The notes beneath the pieces are model-generated. The model ran no database searches, was not told the DNA's origin, and saw only the letters and a list, made by a program, of their open reading frames with translations. From NCBI RefSeq assembly GCF_001894785.1, contig NZ_BCWW01000009.1, positions 124,001 through 188,000 of the forward strand: 64,000 bases of DNA, written 5' to 3'. This document shows, one piece after another, positions 48,704 to 57,052 of the stretch (its first letter is position 1; each line of letters starts with the position of its first letter). The DNA is from Rhodococcoides fascians NBRC 12155 = LMG 3623. Its GTDB lineage: Bacteria > Actinomycetota > Actinomycetes > Mycobacteriales > Mycobacteriaceae. The translations under genes and the position numbers were made by a program.

Positions 48704-49429
48704 GTGAATTCGGAGAACTGGGTTCGGCTCGGCTCGGTGGACACCTGGTACGCCGAGGTGGGCGACGGGGAACCGCTGGTCCTTCTCCATCCTGGGGGCG
48801 CTGATGCGCGAGCACTGGATGTCACTGTTGCCGGGTTGTCCTCGGCGTTTCGGGTGTTCACCCCCGAACGTCGAGGGCATGGCCGCACCCCTGATGTTTC
48901 CGGGCCTGGTCTCTCCTCCGAGTTGACGTTCTCGGACATGGTCGACGACACCATTGCGTTCATCGAGCAGGTCGTCGGGCGACGGACGCGGTTGGCCGGG
49001 TGCAGCGACGGCGGTGTCGTAGCGCTACTGGTGGCGCTGCAACGCCCGGATCTGGTGGATCGTCTCGCCTGCGTCGCGAGCGTCTTTCATCGCGACGGTT
49101 GGGGCGGCGGGTTGTCCGGTCTCGCCGATGCCGACCGCAGCGATTTCGTACGGCGACTCGACGATATGCACAGTGCAGATCCCGCACTGACTGCTAGCGA
49201 TCTCGCCGCGTTGTCGGTGCGCACTCTGGTGATGATCGGTGACGACGACGAGGTGAGCATCGAGCATGCTGCCGAGTTCTACCGCAGTGTGCCGGTCGCC
49301 GAGCTGGCAATAGTCCCGGGTACCTCGCATGGCGTGTTGGTCGAGAAGCCCGCGTTGTGCAATGCAATATTGCTGGACTTCTTCACCCGGGATGCAGTGC
49401 AGACGTTCGCGCCCATTCGCCGAGCCTGA
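48704..49429 (+). CDS. Alpha/beta hydrolase
   Basis: A 241-residue alpha/beta-fold hydrolase with nucleophile Ser101 in GCSDG, the oxyanion LLHPGG loop, an acid in IGDDDEVS and the catalytic His in PGTSHGVL. GTG start immediately after the DHA2 transporter. It may inactivate a drug or ester that the pump expels. Confidence 0.88.
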   Translation: MNSENWVRLGSVDTWYAEVGDGEPLVLLHPGGADARALDVTVAGLSSAFRVFTPERRGHGRTPDVSGPGLSSELTFSDMVDDTIAFIEQVVGRRTRLAGCSDGGVVALLVALQRPDLVDRLACVASVFHRDGWGGGLSGLADADRSDFVRRLDDMHSADPALTASDLAALSVRTLVMIGDDDEVSIEHAAEFYRSVPVAELAIVPGTSHGVLVEKPALCNAILLDFFTRDAVQTFAPIRRA

Positions 49430-49436
49430 TCTGTGG

Positions 49437-50114
49437 TCACGGGTTGTGACGCAGGCCGTCGAACAGTGCGTCCAATCCGCGATCGAGTTCGTGGGCACCG
49501 TCGTATGTGGTGATGAGGGGCGGCAGGACGGACATGATCGGGAAGTCCTCGATAGGGAGTCTGCGTAACGCGAGGCTGAGTCTGTCGACTGTCTCGTCCG
49601 GGTTGTCCGTCGTCTCCTGCGTTTCACTGAGCACGTGACCGCGGAGCAACGACATCAGCAATCGGTAGGCCGAGAGTGACTCGGGGACAGTGAATCCCGC
49701 GGTGGCAAACAGGCCCAATATGCCTTCGAGTGACATCAGGGACCTGGTGGTGCCCAGGCCCAGCGGAGTTTCTCGCGGCCGAGTCGCCAGCAAAACGGCC
49801 GCGCGCGGATGTGCCAAGGCGAGTTCGCGATAGTGCCGACCGAAGATCGTCAGCTGACGTCGCCAGTCGGTGTCCGATCCGTCCACCGACACGAGGTCGC
49901 CGAGAATCGAATCGGCAACGGCGTCGAGTAGTGCTTCCTTGGTGGCGACGTAACGATACACGGTCATGGGGTCGCGATCGATCGAGACGGCCAGGCTGCG
50001 GATGGTCAGGCTGTCGAGTCCGGTGTCGTCGATGATGCCAAGGGCGGCCGACACGACGAATTCGTGGTCGATTCTGTCCCGAGAGTTGTGGCTGCTGCGA
50101 TCCGAGGGGGTCAT
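49437..50114 (-). CDS. TetR-family transcriptional regulator
   Basis: A 225-residue repressor. N-terminal HTH around residues 15-60 (SAALGIIDDTGLDSLTIRSLA, DPMTVYRYVATKEALLDAV) and a TetR_C-type ligand domain. The ATG at 50114 is chosen because the extra upstream residues do not resemble the family. It converges on the hydrolase/transporter pair, which it could regulate. Confidence 0.85.
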   Translation of the reverse strand: MTPSDRSSHNSRDRIDHEFVVSAALGIIDDTGLDSLTIRSLAVSIDRDPMTVYRYVATKEALLDAVADSILGDLVSVDGSDTDWRRQLTIFGRHYRELALAHPRAAVLLATRPRETPLGLGTTRSLMSLEGILGLFATAGFTVPESLSAYRLLMSLLRGHVLSETQETTDNPDETVDRLSLALRRLPIEDFPIMSVLPPLITTYDGAHELDRGLDALFDGLRHNP

Positions 50115-50519
50115 CACATTGCTCCACCATCTTCGGTTATTCAGACAAGCGGTAAGCCGACGGCTTTCGGTCGACAAACAATTTTATTGTTCACCAACGT
50201 CATTCGCTTGACCCTCGACCCTACACATGGTGTGCTGTAGGCCTACACCGTAGAGATACGGGGAAACTCGCTGTTGCGGAGTGGGCCACGAGCCTCCGCC
50301 CCCTCTACTCATGTCGCGCAGTTGAACAGCCAGCCGGCGACGCCATCGAAGTACGGATACCGCGAGACCTCGGCGCCCCTGGATCGTTCCAGTGACCATC
50401 GTCGATCGTCGTGGTACTTCTGCAGACATCATCGAATCTCGTCGGGGGAATCGATATCCCTAAAGCGTTGTGCGGCAACAAGCCTCGCACGCATCCCCTC
50501 GAACAGATCGGTACACACC
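50115..50519. other. 405-bp intergenic region upstream of the ice-binding-like gene
   Basis: No gene is called. It contains a perfect 12-bp palindrome TGTAGGCCTACA at 50236-50247 amid several CTACAC/GTGTAG half-sites, and AT-rich DNA near 50170-50200 that could hold a promoter for the TetR gene. The remaining 250 bases would be a long leader of the downstream gene. No known riboswitch was recognised. Confidence 0.5.
50236..50247. promoter_or_regulatory. 12-bp palindrome, possible operator
   Basis: TGTAGGCCTACA is perfectly symmetric and flanked by CTACACATGG and CACCGTAG, which repeat the half-site. It lies between the divergent TetR and DUF3494 genes and may be the TetR operator. Confidence 0.4.
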
Positions 50520-52019
50520 ATGTACTCTCCGCAACATCGTCCTGCGCAGTCCAGATCCCGACGCAAGGGCTCGGCGTTGATTCCCCTCGTCGGTACCGTC
50601 GCACTGGCCACCAGCGCACTCATGCTGGTCAACGCCTCTTCGGCCGACGCTCAATCACCTGCTGTCGCCGTCCCCACCGTCGGTCTCGGTGCCGCAGATC
50701 CGTACGCAATTCTTGCCGGCTCCACCGTGACCGACGCGGGTGGATCTGTGATCAACGGCTCCGTGGGTGTGAGCCCAGGTGACGGGAACCCTTCGAGCGT
50801 CAGCGGACTGCTGCAGGGCCAAGTGACCAACGGCGTCATAGATGACAAGAACGAACGAGCACTGAATGCGAAAGCTGCTCTGCAGGTTGCATATACCGAC
50901 GCTGCCAACAGGTCGGGTCCTGAACTGGTCCCGGTCGAGCTGGGCGGCACCACTCGGTACGCCGGTTTGTACAAGGGCGACACACTCGGACTGACCGGAT
51001 CTCTGCCTCTGACGCTCGATGCGCAAGGCAATTCCGCTGCGGTCTTCATCTTCCAAGCTGGATCCACTCTCATCACGGGGTCGAACAGCAGTGTCTCGCT
51101 GATCAACGGGGCCAGCCCGTGCAACGTGTTCTGGCAGGTGGGAAGCTCGGCCACTCTCGGCACCGGCACCGATTTCGTCGGCACGGTCATGGCGCAGGCG
51201 TCGATCACCGCGACGACGGATGCCGATGTGCGGGGACGGCTCTTGGCTCTGACCGGCGCAGTCACCCTCGACTCGAACACAATCAGCAATGCGGAGTGTG
51301 GGATCACCGAACCTCCGGTGACGACGACGCCGCCGGTCACGACCACGACGCCTCCGGTCACGACCACCACACCGCCGGCACCCACGACAACGACACCGGC
51401 ACCCACGACAACGACGACCGCCCCGGGTGGCGGCGGCGGTACACCGGGTGATGGTGGCGGAACGCCAGGTACGCCGGGTGACGGCGATGGTGGCGGAGAT
51501 GGTGGCGGAACGCCGGGTACACCAGGTGATGGTGGCGGTACGCCGCCGATCGTCATCGAAGTACCCCCGATCCCGGGTCTGCCGCCGATCCCCGGCATCA
51601 CGCTTCCGCCGATTCCGGGTATCCCGAACGTGCCGGACAACCCGAACACGCCGGATCAGCCGAACACTCCGGACCAGCCGCGCACTCCCGATCAGCCGAA
51701 CACCCCGGACCAGCCTCGGACTCCGGACCAGCCCAACACCCCGGACCAGCCGCGCACTCCGGATCAGCCGCGCACTCCGGATCAGCCGCGCACTCCGGAT
51801 CAGCCGCGCACTCCGGATCAGCCGGGCGGCCCTGATCAGCCGGGTACATACAACCCCGGTGGCCAGATCACCCAGATTCCCAACGGTGGAGTCGAAACGG
51901 GCGATGGCAGCACCAGCGTGCGGCCGACCGCGGCGTCGATGACGTCGATGTGGGCTGTGCTGTTGGTACTCGCTGCAGGCGGGGTCTCCGCCTTGGCGCT
52001 CAGCCGTCGTCGACGCTGA
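50520..52019 (+). CDS. Secreted ice-binding-domain (DUF3494) protein with repeat stalk and sorting-like tail
   Basis: A 499-residue surface protein. Signal peptide: basic start (RSRRKG) and a hydrophobic core ending ADAQS (about 1-45). The DUF3494 ice-binding-like beta-solenoid covers about 50-270 (AILAGSTVTDAGGSVINGSVGV; AVFIFQAGSTLITGSNSSV; FVGTVMAQASITA). A Thr/Pro then Gly-rich linker follows, then eleven six-residue TPDQP repeats, a VETGD motif, a hydrophobic stretch and RRRR. The tail looks like a sortase sorting signal. Seven bases separate it from a sortase gene. Related domains bind ice or act as adhesins; which applies here is not shown. Confidence 0.88.
   Translation: MYSPQHRPAQSRSRRKGSALIPLVGTVALATSALMLVNASSADAQSPAVAVPTVGLGAADPYAILAGSTVTDAGGSVINGSVGVSPGDGNPSSVSGLLQGQVTNGVIDDKNERALNAKAALQVAYTDAANRSGPELVPVELGGTTRYAGLYKGDTLGLTGSLPLTLDAQGNSAAVFIFQAGSTLITGSNSSVSLINGASPCNVFWQVGSSATLGTGTDFVGTVMAQASITATTDADVRGRLLALTGAVTLDSNTISNAECGITEPPVTTTPPVTTTTPPVTTTTPPAPTTTTPAPTTTTTAPGGGGGTPGDGGGTPGTPGDGDGGGDGGGTPGTPGDGGGTPPIVIEVPPIPGLPPIPGITLPPIPGIPNVPDNPNTPDQPNTPDQPRTPDQPNTPDQPRTPDQPNTPDQPRTPDQPRTPDQPRTPDQPRTPDQPGGPDQPGTYNPGGQITQIPNGGVETGDGSTSVRPTAASMTSMWAVLLVLAAGGVSALALSRRRR
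51645..51842 (+). repeat. Eleven 18-bp tandem repeats (TPDQP stalk)
   Basis: Eleven in-frame units encode N/R-TPDQP; units seven to ten all encode RTPDQP and are the most nearly identical. The last unit is GGPDQP. Proline at every third residue or so predicts an extended, wall-spanning stalk. Such arrays vary in number between strains. This is a coding repeat without spacers. Confidence 0.9.
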
Positions 52020-52026
52020 GCAACAC

Positions 52027-52698
52027 GTGAACACTGAGATCGATACTGCTGCAGAAGTTTCCCGCACTGTGACCCGTCGCCGGGTTGCAGTGCGGGCTGC
52101 GGCAGCAGCCTGCCTGATGGTGGTGGCCCTCGTGTCGGGGTGTGCGACACCCGTCGATGAACCCGCTCCGACTCGAACGTCAGCGGCGACATCGGCTGAC
52201 GTTGTTGCTCAACCCAATTCGGTCCCTGCCCAGAGCGGTGGTTCGGCCGATGGTGTCGCATCTCCGCCCGAACGTATCGAGATCGACGCGATCGGTGTCG
52301 ATTCCGATGTGATGGACCTCGGGTTGAATCCCGATGGAGCAATGGAGGTCCCGCCGGGCGGTTTTCCCGCAGGCTGGTACACCGGATCGCCGATCCCGGG
52401 TCAGCTGGGACCGTCGATCGTTGCCGGCCACGTGGATTGGGCCGGTAGCCCGGGTGTCTTCTACCGACTCGGCGAACTGGAGCAGGGAGACGATGTGTCC
52501 GTCACTGCAGAGGATGGAAGTACGGTCCGGTTCGTCGTCAGCGCTGTGGAGCAATATCCGAAGGATGCTTTCCCCACCCAGAAGGTGTACGGCGATCTCG
52601 ACCACCCAGGGTTGCGTCTGATCACATGCGGTGGCCAATTCGATTCGGATGTCGCGAGTTACGAGGACAACATCGTCGTCTACGCGGATCGGGTCTGA
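52027..52698 (+). CDS. Class-F-type sortase, predicted lipoprotein
   Basis: A 223-residue transpeptidase. A basic region and hydrophobic segment end in LVSGC (Cys39), a lipobox, so the enzyme is probably lipid-anchored. The sortase domain starts near 80 (ERIEIDAIGVDSDV), with catalytic His135 in AGHVDWAG and Cys201 in LRLITCGG. The usual Arg a few residues beyond the Cys is not obvious (YEDN). It should cleave the adjacent wall protein at its C-terminal signal and attach it to a surface acceptor. GTG start, 7 bp after the preceding gene. Confidence 0.88.
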   Translation: MNTEIDTAAEVSRTVTRRRVAVRAAAAACLMVVALVSGCATPVDEPAPTRTSAATSADVVAQPNSVPAQSGGSADGVASPPERIEIDAIGVDSDVMDLGLNPDGAMEVPPGGFPAGWYTGSPIPGQLGPSIVAGHVDWAGSPGVFYRLGELEQGDDVSVTAEDGSTVRFVVSAVEQYPKDAFPTQKVYGDLDHPGLRLITCGGQFDSDVASYEDNIVVYADRV

Positions 52699-52945
52699 CC
52701 TCTACTTTTCGAGCCCGGCTGCTCGAGTTCGAGGTCGATAAATCTGCATGCCGTTCCGCGCCTTGGGGTCTGCGGTAGACGGTCGGAAGGTGCCCGTGAT
52801 TTGCGAGCTGCGTAGTTGCAGGCACGGTGACGGCAGTGGTGCCGGCATTGGAGACCCAGAATTCGACGCCATCAGCAAGCATGACCGGAGTCCACAGGCC
52901 CGCGGTCTTCAGGCTGTGGTGATAGCGGCACAGGCAGACCTTCAT
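52699..52945 (-). pseudogene. Remnant of a DUF222-HNH (13E12) gene
   Basis: A minus-strand frame from about 52945 encodes KVCLCRYHHSLKT, then a short tail with WTPVMLADGVEFWVS. This matches the C-terminal end of the HNH domain of 13E12 proteins (compare VCVFHHQAKT and ILWSNS in the intact gene at 33.4 kb). DUF222 and the first half of HNH are missing, and the fragment abuts the ASCH gene. It is most likely a relic. Confidence 0.7.
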
Positions 52946-53340
52946 GCCAGCTCGAATCGCTCCAGCACCACCTGAGTGTCGTCGTTCACCGTGAAATTCG
53001 GATTGCCCAGCTCCTCGCGGACTTCGACGGACTGCCAGAATCGTTCGTGGCCGGCACGCCACTGCGCCACATCGGTGTAACCCTCACCCTCGTCGAGCGC
53101 ATGCTGCAGCGGAACATCGCTCAGCGCAACGACATCGACGGCCGTGGTCTCGATGACCCCGACCACGGCACCCGTCGAATTCACCACCGCACCGCGTTCA
53201 CCGACCCTCGGCAGCTCCTCGTCGGTGTACTGAGCCAACAGGCTTGCCGTGCTGGTCTTCGCTCCGGACAGCACGGCCGCAACCAGCGTGTCCCGTAGTG
53301 GGCCCGGGTAGGCGAACTCGACAATCGGCAGATCGGTCAC
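52942..53340 (-). CDS. ASCH-domain protein
   Basis: A 132-residue protein with the PUA-like ASCH fold: FAYPGPLRDTLVAAVLSGAKTSTASLL, then GERGAVVNSTGAVVGVIETT and the AQWRAGHERFWQ helix. ASCH proteins bind RNA or modified nucleosides, and some hydrolyse acetylated cytidine. The specific role is unknown. Followed on the same strand by the 13E12 remnant. Confidence 0.85.
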   Translation of the reverse strand: MTDLPIVEFAYPGPLRDTLVAAVLSGAKTSTASLLAQYTDEELPRVGERGAVVNSTGAVVGVIETTAVDVVALSDVPLQHALDEGEGYTDVAQWRAGHERFWQSVEVREELGNPNFTVNDDTQVVLERFELA

Positions 53341-53347
53341 TCACGCA

Positions 53348-54421
53348 TCATATTTCGAGGTCTACCCACACCAGTCTGTGGTCCGACGGGTGCTCGGCCT
53401 GATCGGGCCAATACACCTGCGAGTCGCGCACGGTCAGATCGTCCGAGGGTAGTACGTAGTCCACGCGCAGGTCACCCGGCGTCGGATCAGCGAAATCAGC
53501 TGTGTCCGTTCCATGTCCATCGGACGTGGGTGCCGGATCTCGAACCCGCGGAAGATCCAGAACCTGTGCGATGGCACCGGCCACGGAGTCGCCGTCGACC
53601 GGATCGCTGTTCTGGTCGCCCATCATCACGAACGACGCTCCCTCGTCGAGTCCGCCTCGCACGCCGTTGTCGTCGTAGAGATAGTCGGCACCGGAAATGT
53701 AATCGGCGCTCAACCGGATCTCGTCGTGATTGCGCTTACCGTTACGGTCCTCGGGTCCGTCGAAGGACGGGGGAGTGGGATGCGAGGCCAACACGTGCAG
53801 CGTCTTCCCGTTCACGTCGACGGGCACGTCCCAATGAGACTTGCTGGACAGTCGAAGCGCGTCCGCGTTCTCTCCGTAATAGTCGCGCGGTAACAGCGAG
53901 TCCGGCATGTCCTTCCACAGAAAGTTCTGGAACGTGCGTACCGAACCGGTGTCGATCGGGAACTTCGAGTACACCACCATGCCGTACTGGCCGGGAAACT
54001 GTCCGAATCCCCAGGCGTCACCGGGGCCACCGAGTGCGCCGTCCCCGTCCAGGTCGAGTCCCGAGTCGACGCCGGTGTTCACCGGAGCAGTGAAGAAGAA
54101 CGGGTACTGCCCGTCGAGGTAGTTCTCGTTGAAGAGGGTCGGGCCATCGGACCCCGAATAGTCGAACTCGTTGACCAGCAACACATCCGGAGAGTTCGCG
54201 GAGATCACGTCGGCCACTGCGCGAGCCTGGGCGTTCTCCGCGCTCAGGTCGGTGACCAACTGTCCGGCCGCGGACCGATTGAGACTGGCGTTGAACGTCG
54301 CCACCCGGATGCTCGACGGTTCGTCGGGGGTCGGGTCTGCAGCAGACGGGTCCGTGGCGGAGCATCCGGCACCCATGACGGCGAGGGTAACGGCGACGGC
54401 CACAAGTCTCGACGTTTTCAC
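53348..54421 (-). CDS. Lipoprotein of the endonuclease/exonuclease/phosphatase family
   Basis: A 357-residue exported protein. The signal ends in VMGAGC, a lipobox, with Cys20 as anchor. The EEP domain shows ATFNASLN, LLVNEFDYS, VVYSKFPI, LASHPTPPS, MGDQNSDP and HPSDHRLV, which carry the metal and catalytic residues. Likely a surface phosphodiesterase, nuclease or phytase-like enzyme. Stop lies 7 bp from the ASCH start on the same strand; divergent from the acyl-CoA operon. Confidence 0.88.
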   Translation of the reverse strand: MKTSRLVAVAVTLAVMGAGCSATDPSAADPTPDEPSSIRVATFNASLNRSAAGQLVTDLSAENAQARAVADVISANSPDVLLVNEFDYSGSDGPTLFNENYLDGQYPFFFTAPVNTGVDSGLDLDGDGALGGPGDAWGFGQFPGQYGMVVYSKFPIDTGSVRTFQNFLWKDMPDSLLPRDYYGENADALRLSSKSHWDVPVDVNGKTLHVLASHPTPPSFDGPEDRNGKRNHDEIRLSADYISGADYLYDDNGVRGGLDEGASFVMMGDQNSDPVDGDSVAGAIAQVLDLPRVRDPAPTSDGHGTDTADFADPTPGDLRVDYVLPSDDLTVRDSQVYWPDQAEHPSDHRLVWVDLEI

Positions 54422-54468
54422 GTTTTCGACCGTAGAGACGGCAAGCGAACGTAAGGTTACAAATTAAC

Positions 54469-54486
54469 AAGCAAGCGTGCTTGCTT
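54469..54486. promoter_or_regulatory. TetR-type operator of the acyl-CoA operon
   Basis: AAGCAAGC-GT-GCTTGCTT has perfect 8-bp arms and sits 30 bp before the first gene of the operon and 48 bp from the divergent lipoprotein start. A TetR gene ends the operon and is the obvious ligand-controlled repressor. The site resembles KstR2 half-sites (CAAG/CTTG) but with 4 rather than 2 bases between them. Confidence 0.7.
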
Positions 54487-54515
54487 TTTTCTCGTGCCTT
54501 TGTGAAGCTGGTCCC

Positions 54516-55328
54516 ATGGCAGACCTCGACTCACTCGTCGGCGATCTCCGTGCCGAGGGTGACGACCTCGACGCGCTGGTGGCCGAGCTGGCACCCGAAC
54601 GCTGGGCGGCACCTACTCCGGCGGCGGGCTGGACGATTGCACATCAGATCGCGCACCTGTCGTGGACGGATCACGTCGCGGAGCGAACCACATCCGCAGC
54701 GTCCGGTGATGCCGCGGCCGAGGAGGAGTTCGCCCGCACGCTGAAAAAGGCCTGGGAGAACCCCGCCGGGTTCGTCGACGACGCCGCCGAGGAGGAAGCG
54801 AGCAACCCGGAACTGTTGAGCGCCTGGCGAACCCGCCGCCACGCCATGACGGACGCGCTGAAGCAGGTCCCGTCGGGCGTCAAGATCCAGTGGTTCGGGC
54901 CGCCCATGAGTGCCGCGTCCATGGCCACCGCCCGTCTCATGGAGACGTGGGCCCACGGACAGGACGTCGCCGACGCGCTGGGCGTCACCCGCGTGCCGAC
55001 CGACCGAATCCGCGGAGTCGCACACATCGGCGTGCGGACACGGGATTTCGCGTACGCCGTCAACGAGCAGACTCCGCCGGCGGAACCGTTCGGAATCGAG
55101 CTCACCGCACCCTCGGGCGAAGTGTGGACGTGGGGTCCCGACGACGCAGAACAGCGTGTCACCGGATCTGCACTCGATTTCTGCCTTCTCGTCACTCAGC
55201 GCGCACACCGCGACGATCTGGACGTTCGAGCCGACGGGGCCGATGCCGCACACTGGCTCACCATCGCCCAAGCCTTCGCAGGCCCTCCCGGACAGGGACG
55301 AGACAAGGCAGGACGCGAGAAAGCATGA
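54516..55328 (+). CDS. TIGR03084-family DinB/maleylpyruvate-isomerase-like protein
   Basis: A 270-residue protein with the four-helix DinB-like fold of mycothiol-dependent enzymes. [16 protein letters not shown] holds metal-binding His positions and [16 protein letters not shown] a third His. TIGR03084 members occur in actinobacteria and their reaction is unknown. The ATG at 54516 is preferred to 54477, which lies inside the operator. First gene of the eight-gene operon; the stop overlaps the next start (ATGA). Confidence 0.85.
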   Translation: MADLDSLVGDLRAEGDDLDALVAELAPERWAAPTPAAGWTIAHQIAHLSWTDHVAERTTSAASGDAAAEEEFARTLKKAWENPAGFVDDAAEEEASNPELLSAWRTRRHAMTDALKQVPSGVKIQWFGPPMSAASMATARLMETWAHGQDVADALGVTRVPTDRIRGVAHIGVRTRDFAYAVNEQTPPAEPFGIELTAPSGEVWTWGPDDAEQRVTGSALDFCLLVTQRAHRDDLDVRADGADAAHWLTIAQAFAGPPGQGRDKAGREKA

Positions 55329-57052
55329 CCGTACGTATAGGCAACTGCTCCGGTTTCTACGGAGATCGACTGTCCGCGATGCGGGAGATGCTCGAAGGAG
55401 GAGACCTCGATTACCTCACCGGTGACTACCTCGCCGAGCTGACCATGCTCATCCTCGGACGCGACCGAATGAAGGACGCGACCCGTGGCTACGCCAAAAC
55501 CTTTCTGCGGCAGGCCGAGGACTGTCTCGGACTGGCACTCGACAAGGGCGTGAAGATCGTCGCCAATGCCGGCGGACTGAATCCGCGTGGACTGGTCGAG
55601 GCGTTGGAAAAGCTGGATTCCGGCGCGAAGATCGGCTACGTGGACGGCGACGACCTCCTCGGCAGGGCAGGCGAACTCGGCCTCGGCAGCCCGCTGACGG
55701 CAAACGCCTACCTCGGTGCGTGGGGAATCGTGGAATGCCTGAACTCCGGTGCCGACGTCGTCGTGACCGGTCGCGTCACCGACGCCAGTGTCATCGTCGG
55801 CCCCGCCGCCGCTCACTTCGGCTGGTCGACAACCGATTACGACGCACTGGCCGGCGCAGTCATCGCGGGCCACGTCATCGAGTGCGGTACTCAAGCGACC
55901 GGCGGCAACTACTCGTTCTTCACCGAGATCGCCGACATGTCCCGTCCCGGGTTCCCGATCGCCGAGATCGAAGCCGACGGATCCTCCGTCATCACCAAGC
56001 ACGAGGGCACCGGCGGTGCCGTCAGCGTCGGTACCGTCACCGCGCAACTGCTGTACGAGATCACCGGGGGCCGATACGCGAACCCCGACGTCACCGCGCG
56101 CATCGACACGGCGGTCCTGGCGCAGGAGTCCAGCAACCGAGTATCGATCAGCGGGGTCGCCGGAGAAGCGCCGCCGCCCACCTACAAGGTCTCGCTCAAC
56201 GCACTCGGCGGCTTCCGCAACGAATTCACGATGGTGTTGACCGGCCTGGACATCGAGGCCAAAGCCGAACTGGCGCAACGGCAGTTCGAGTCGTGGTTGC
56301 CCGCCCGACCGACCGAGTTGGACTGGACTCTGGTGCGTACCGACAAGCCCGACGCCGAGACCGAGGAAACCGCAAGCGCGTTGCTGCGCTGCGTCGCCCG
56401 CGACAGTAATCCTGACGCGGTGGGACGCCAGTTCTCGGCTGTGGCGGTCGAACTCGCGCTCGCCAGCTACCCGGGCTTCTCGGTCACCGCACCGCCCGGA
56501 AACGGAGCCCCGTACGGGGTGTTCACCGCAGGTTTCGTCGACGCACACGACGTACCGCATACGGCCCACCTGGCCGACGGCACCGAACGCAGCATCGCAC
56601 CCTCGGCACAGACGCGAGTCCTGGAATCGCTGGTCGAACCGCAACTGCCGGCACCGCGAGCCGCCGAGGACACCATCCGAATACCACTCGGCACCATCGC
56701 CGCCGCCCGCAGCGGCGACAAGGGTGGGAGCGCCAACGTCGGAGTGTGGGTGCGCACCGACGACGAATTCGCCTGGCTCGTCCACGCATTGACCGTCGAC
56801 ACCCTGAAAACGATGCTGCCCGAGGCCGAGCACTTCACGGTCACGCGCCACGTGTTGCCCAATCTACGGGCCGTCAACTTCGTCATCGACGGCATCCTCG
56901 GCCAAGGCGTTGCATCGCAGGCCAGATTCGATCCACAGGCCAAGGGACTCGGTGAGTGGCTGCGGTCGCGGCACATCGACATCCCCGAAACACTCGTGTT
57001 CACAGGAGTGGAGCCTGCGGAACGACCCGACAAGAAAGCAGCACTCATATGA
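55325..57052 (+). CDS. DUF1446 / AtuA-like acyclic-terpene-utilisation family protein
   Basis: A 575-residue protein. The DUF1446 domain (about 1-440) shows [39 protein letters not shown], and an AtuA-like C-terminal domain follows ([22 protein letters not shown]). AtuA is needed for citronellol/geraniol use in Pseudomonas but its reaction is unclear. The same family member begins the Rv0976c-Rv0971c cluster in M. tuberculosis. ATG overlaps the previous stop and the end overlaps the next ATG. Confidence 0.9.
   Translation: MTVRIGNCSGFYGDRLSAMREMLEGGDLDYLTGDYLAELTMLILGRDRMKDATRGYAKTFLRQAEDCLGLALDKGVKIVANAGGLNPRGLVEALEKLDSGAKIGYVDGDDLLGRAGELGLGSPLTANAYLGAWGIVECLNSGADVVVTGRVTDASVIVGPAAAHFGWSTTDYDALAGAVIAGHVIECGTQATGGNYSFFTEIADMSRPGFPIAEIEADGSSVITKHEGTGGAVSVGTVTAQLLYEITGGRYANPDVTARIDTAVLAQESSNRVSISGVAGEAPPPTYKVSLNALGGFRNEFTMVLTGLDIEAKAELAQRQFESWLPARPTELDWTLVRTDKPDAETEETASALLRCVARDSNPDAVGRQFSAVAVELALASYPGFSVTAPPGNGAPYGVFTAGFVDAHDVPHTAHLADGTERSIAPSAQTRVLESLVEPQLPAPRAAEDTIRIPLGTIAAARSGDKGGSANVGVWVRTDDEFAWLVHALTVDTLKTMLPEAEHFTVTRHVLPNLRAVNFVIDGILGQGVASQARFDPQAKGLGEWLRSRHIDIPETLVFTGVEPAERPDKKAALI

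Noticed and set aside
50260-50519. Cyclic-di-AMP or other riboswitch before the ice-binding-like gene
   Set aside because: None of the conserved ydaO-type sequence blocks were seen, and no clear expression platform.
51645-51842. Regular short repeats that might suggest CRISPR
   Set aside because: Units are contiguous 18-mers in frame with no spacers, and they encode TPDQP in a surface protein.
52622-53062. A full 146-residue gene on the minus strand
   Set aside because: Only the middle part resembles protein (HNH end). The N-terminal part is antisense shadow of the ASCH gene region and the C-terminal part is low-complexity Arg/Ser, so it is called a pseudogene fragment.
54469-54486. KstR2 steroid-regulon site
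   Set aside because: KstR2 uses AnCAAGnnCTTGnT with two central bases; here CAAG and CTTG are four bases apart and a local TetR gene explains the site better.
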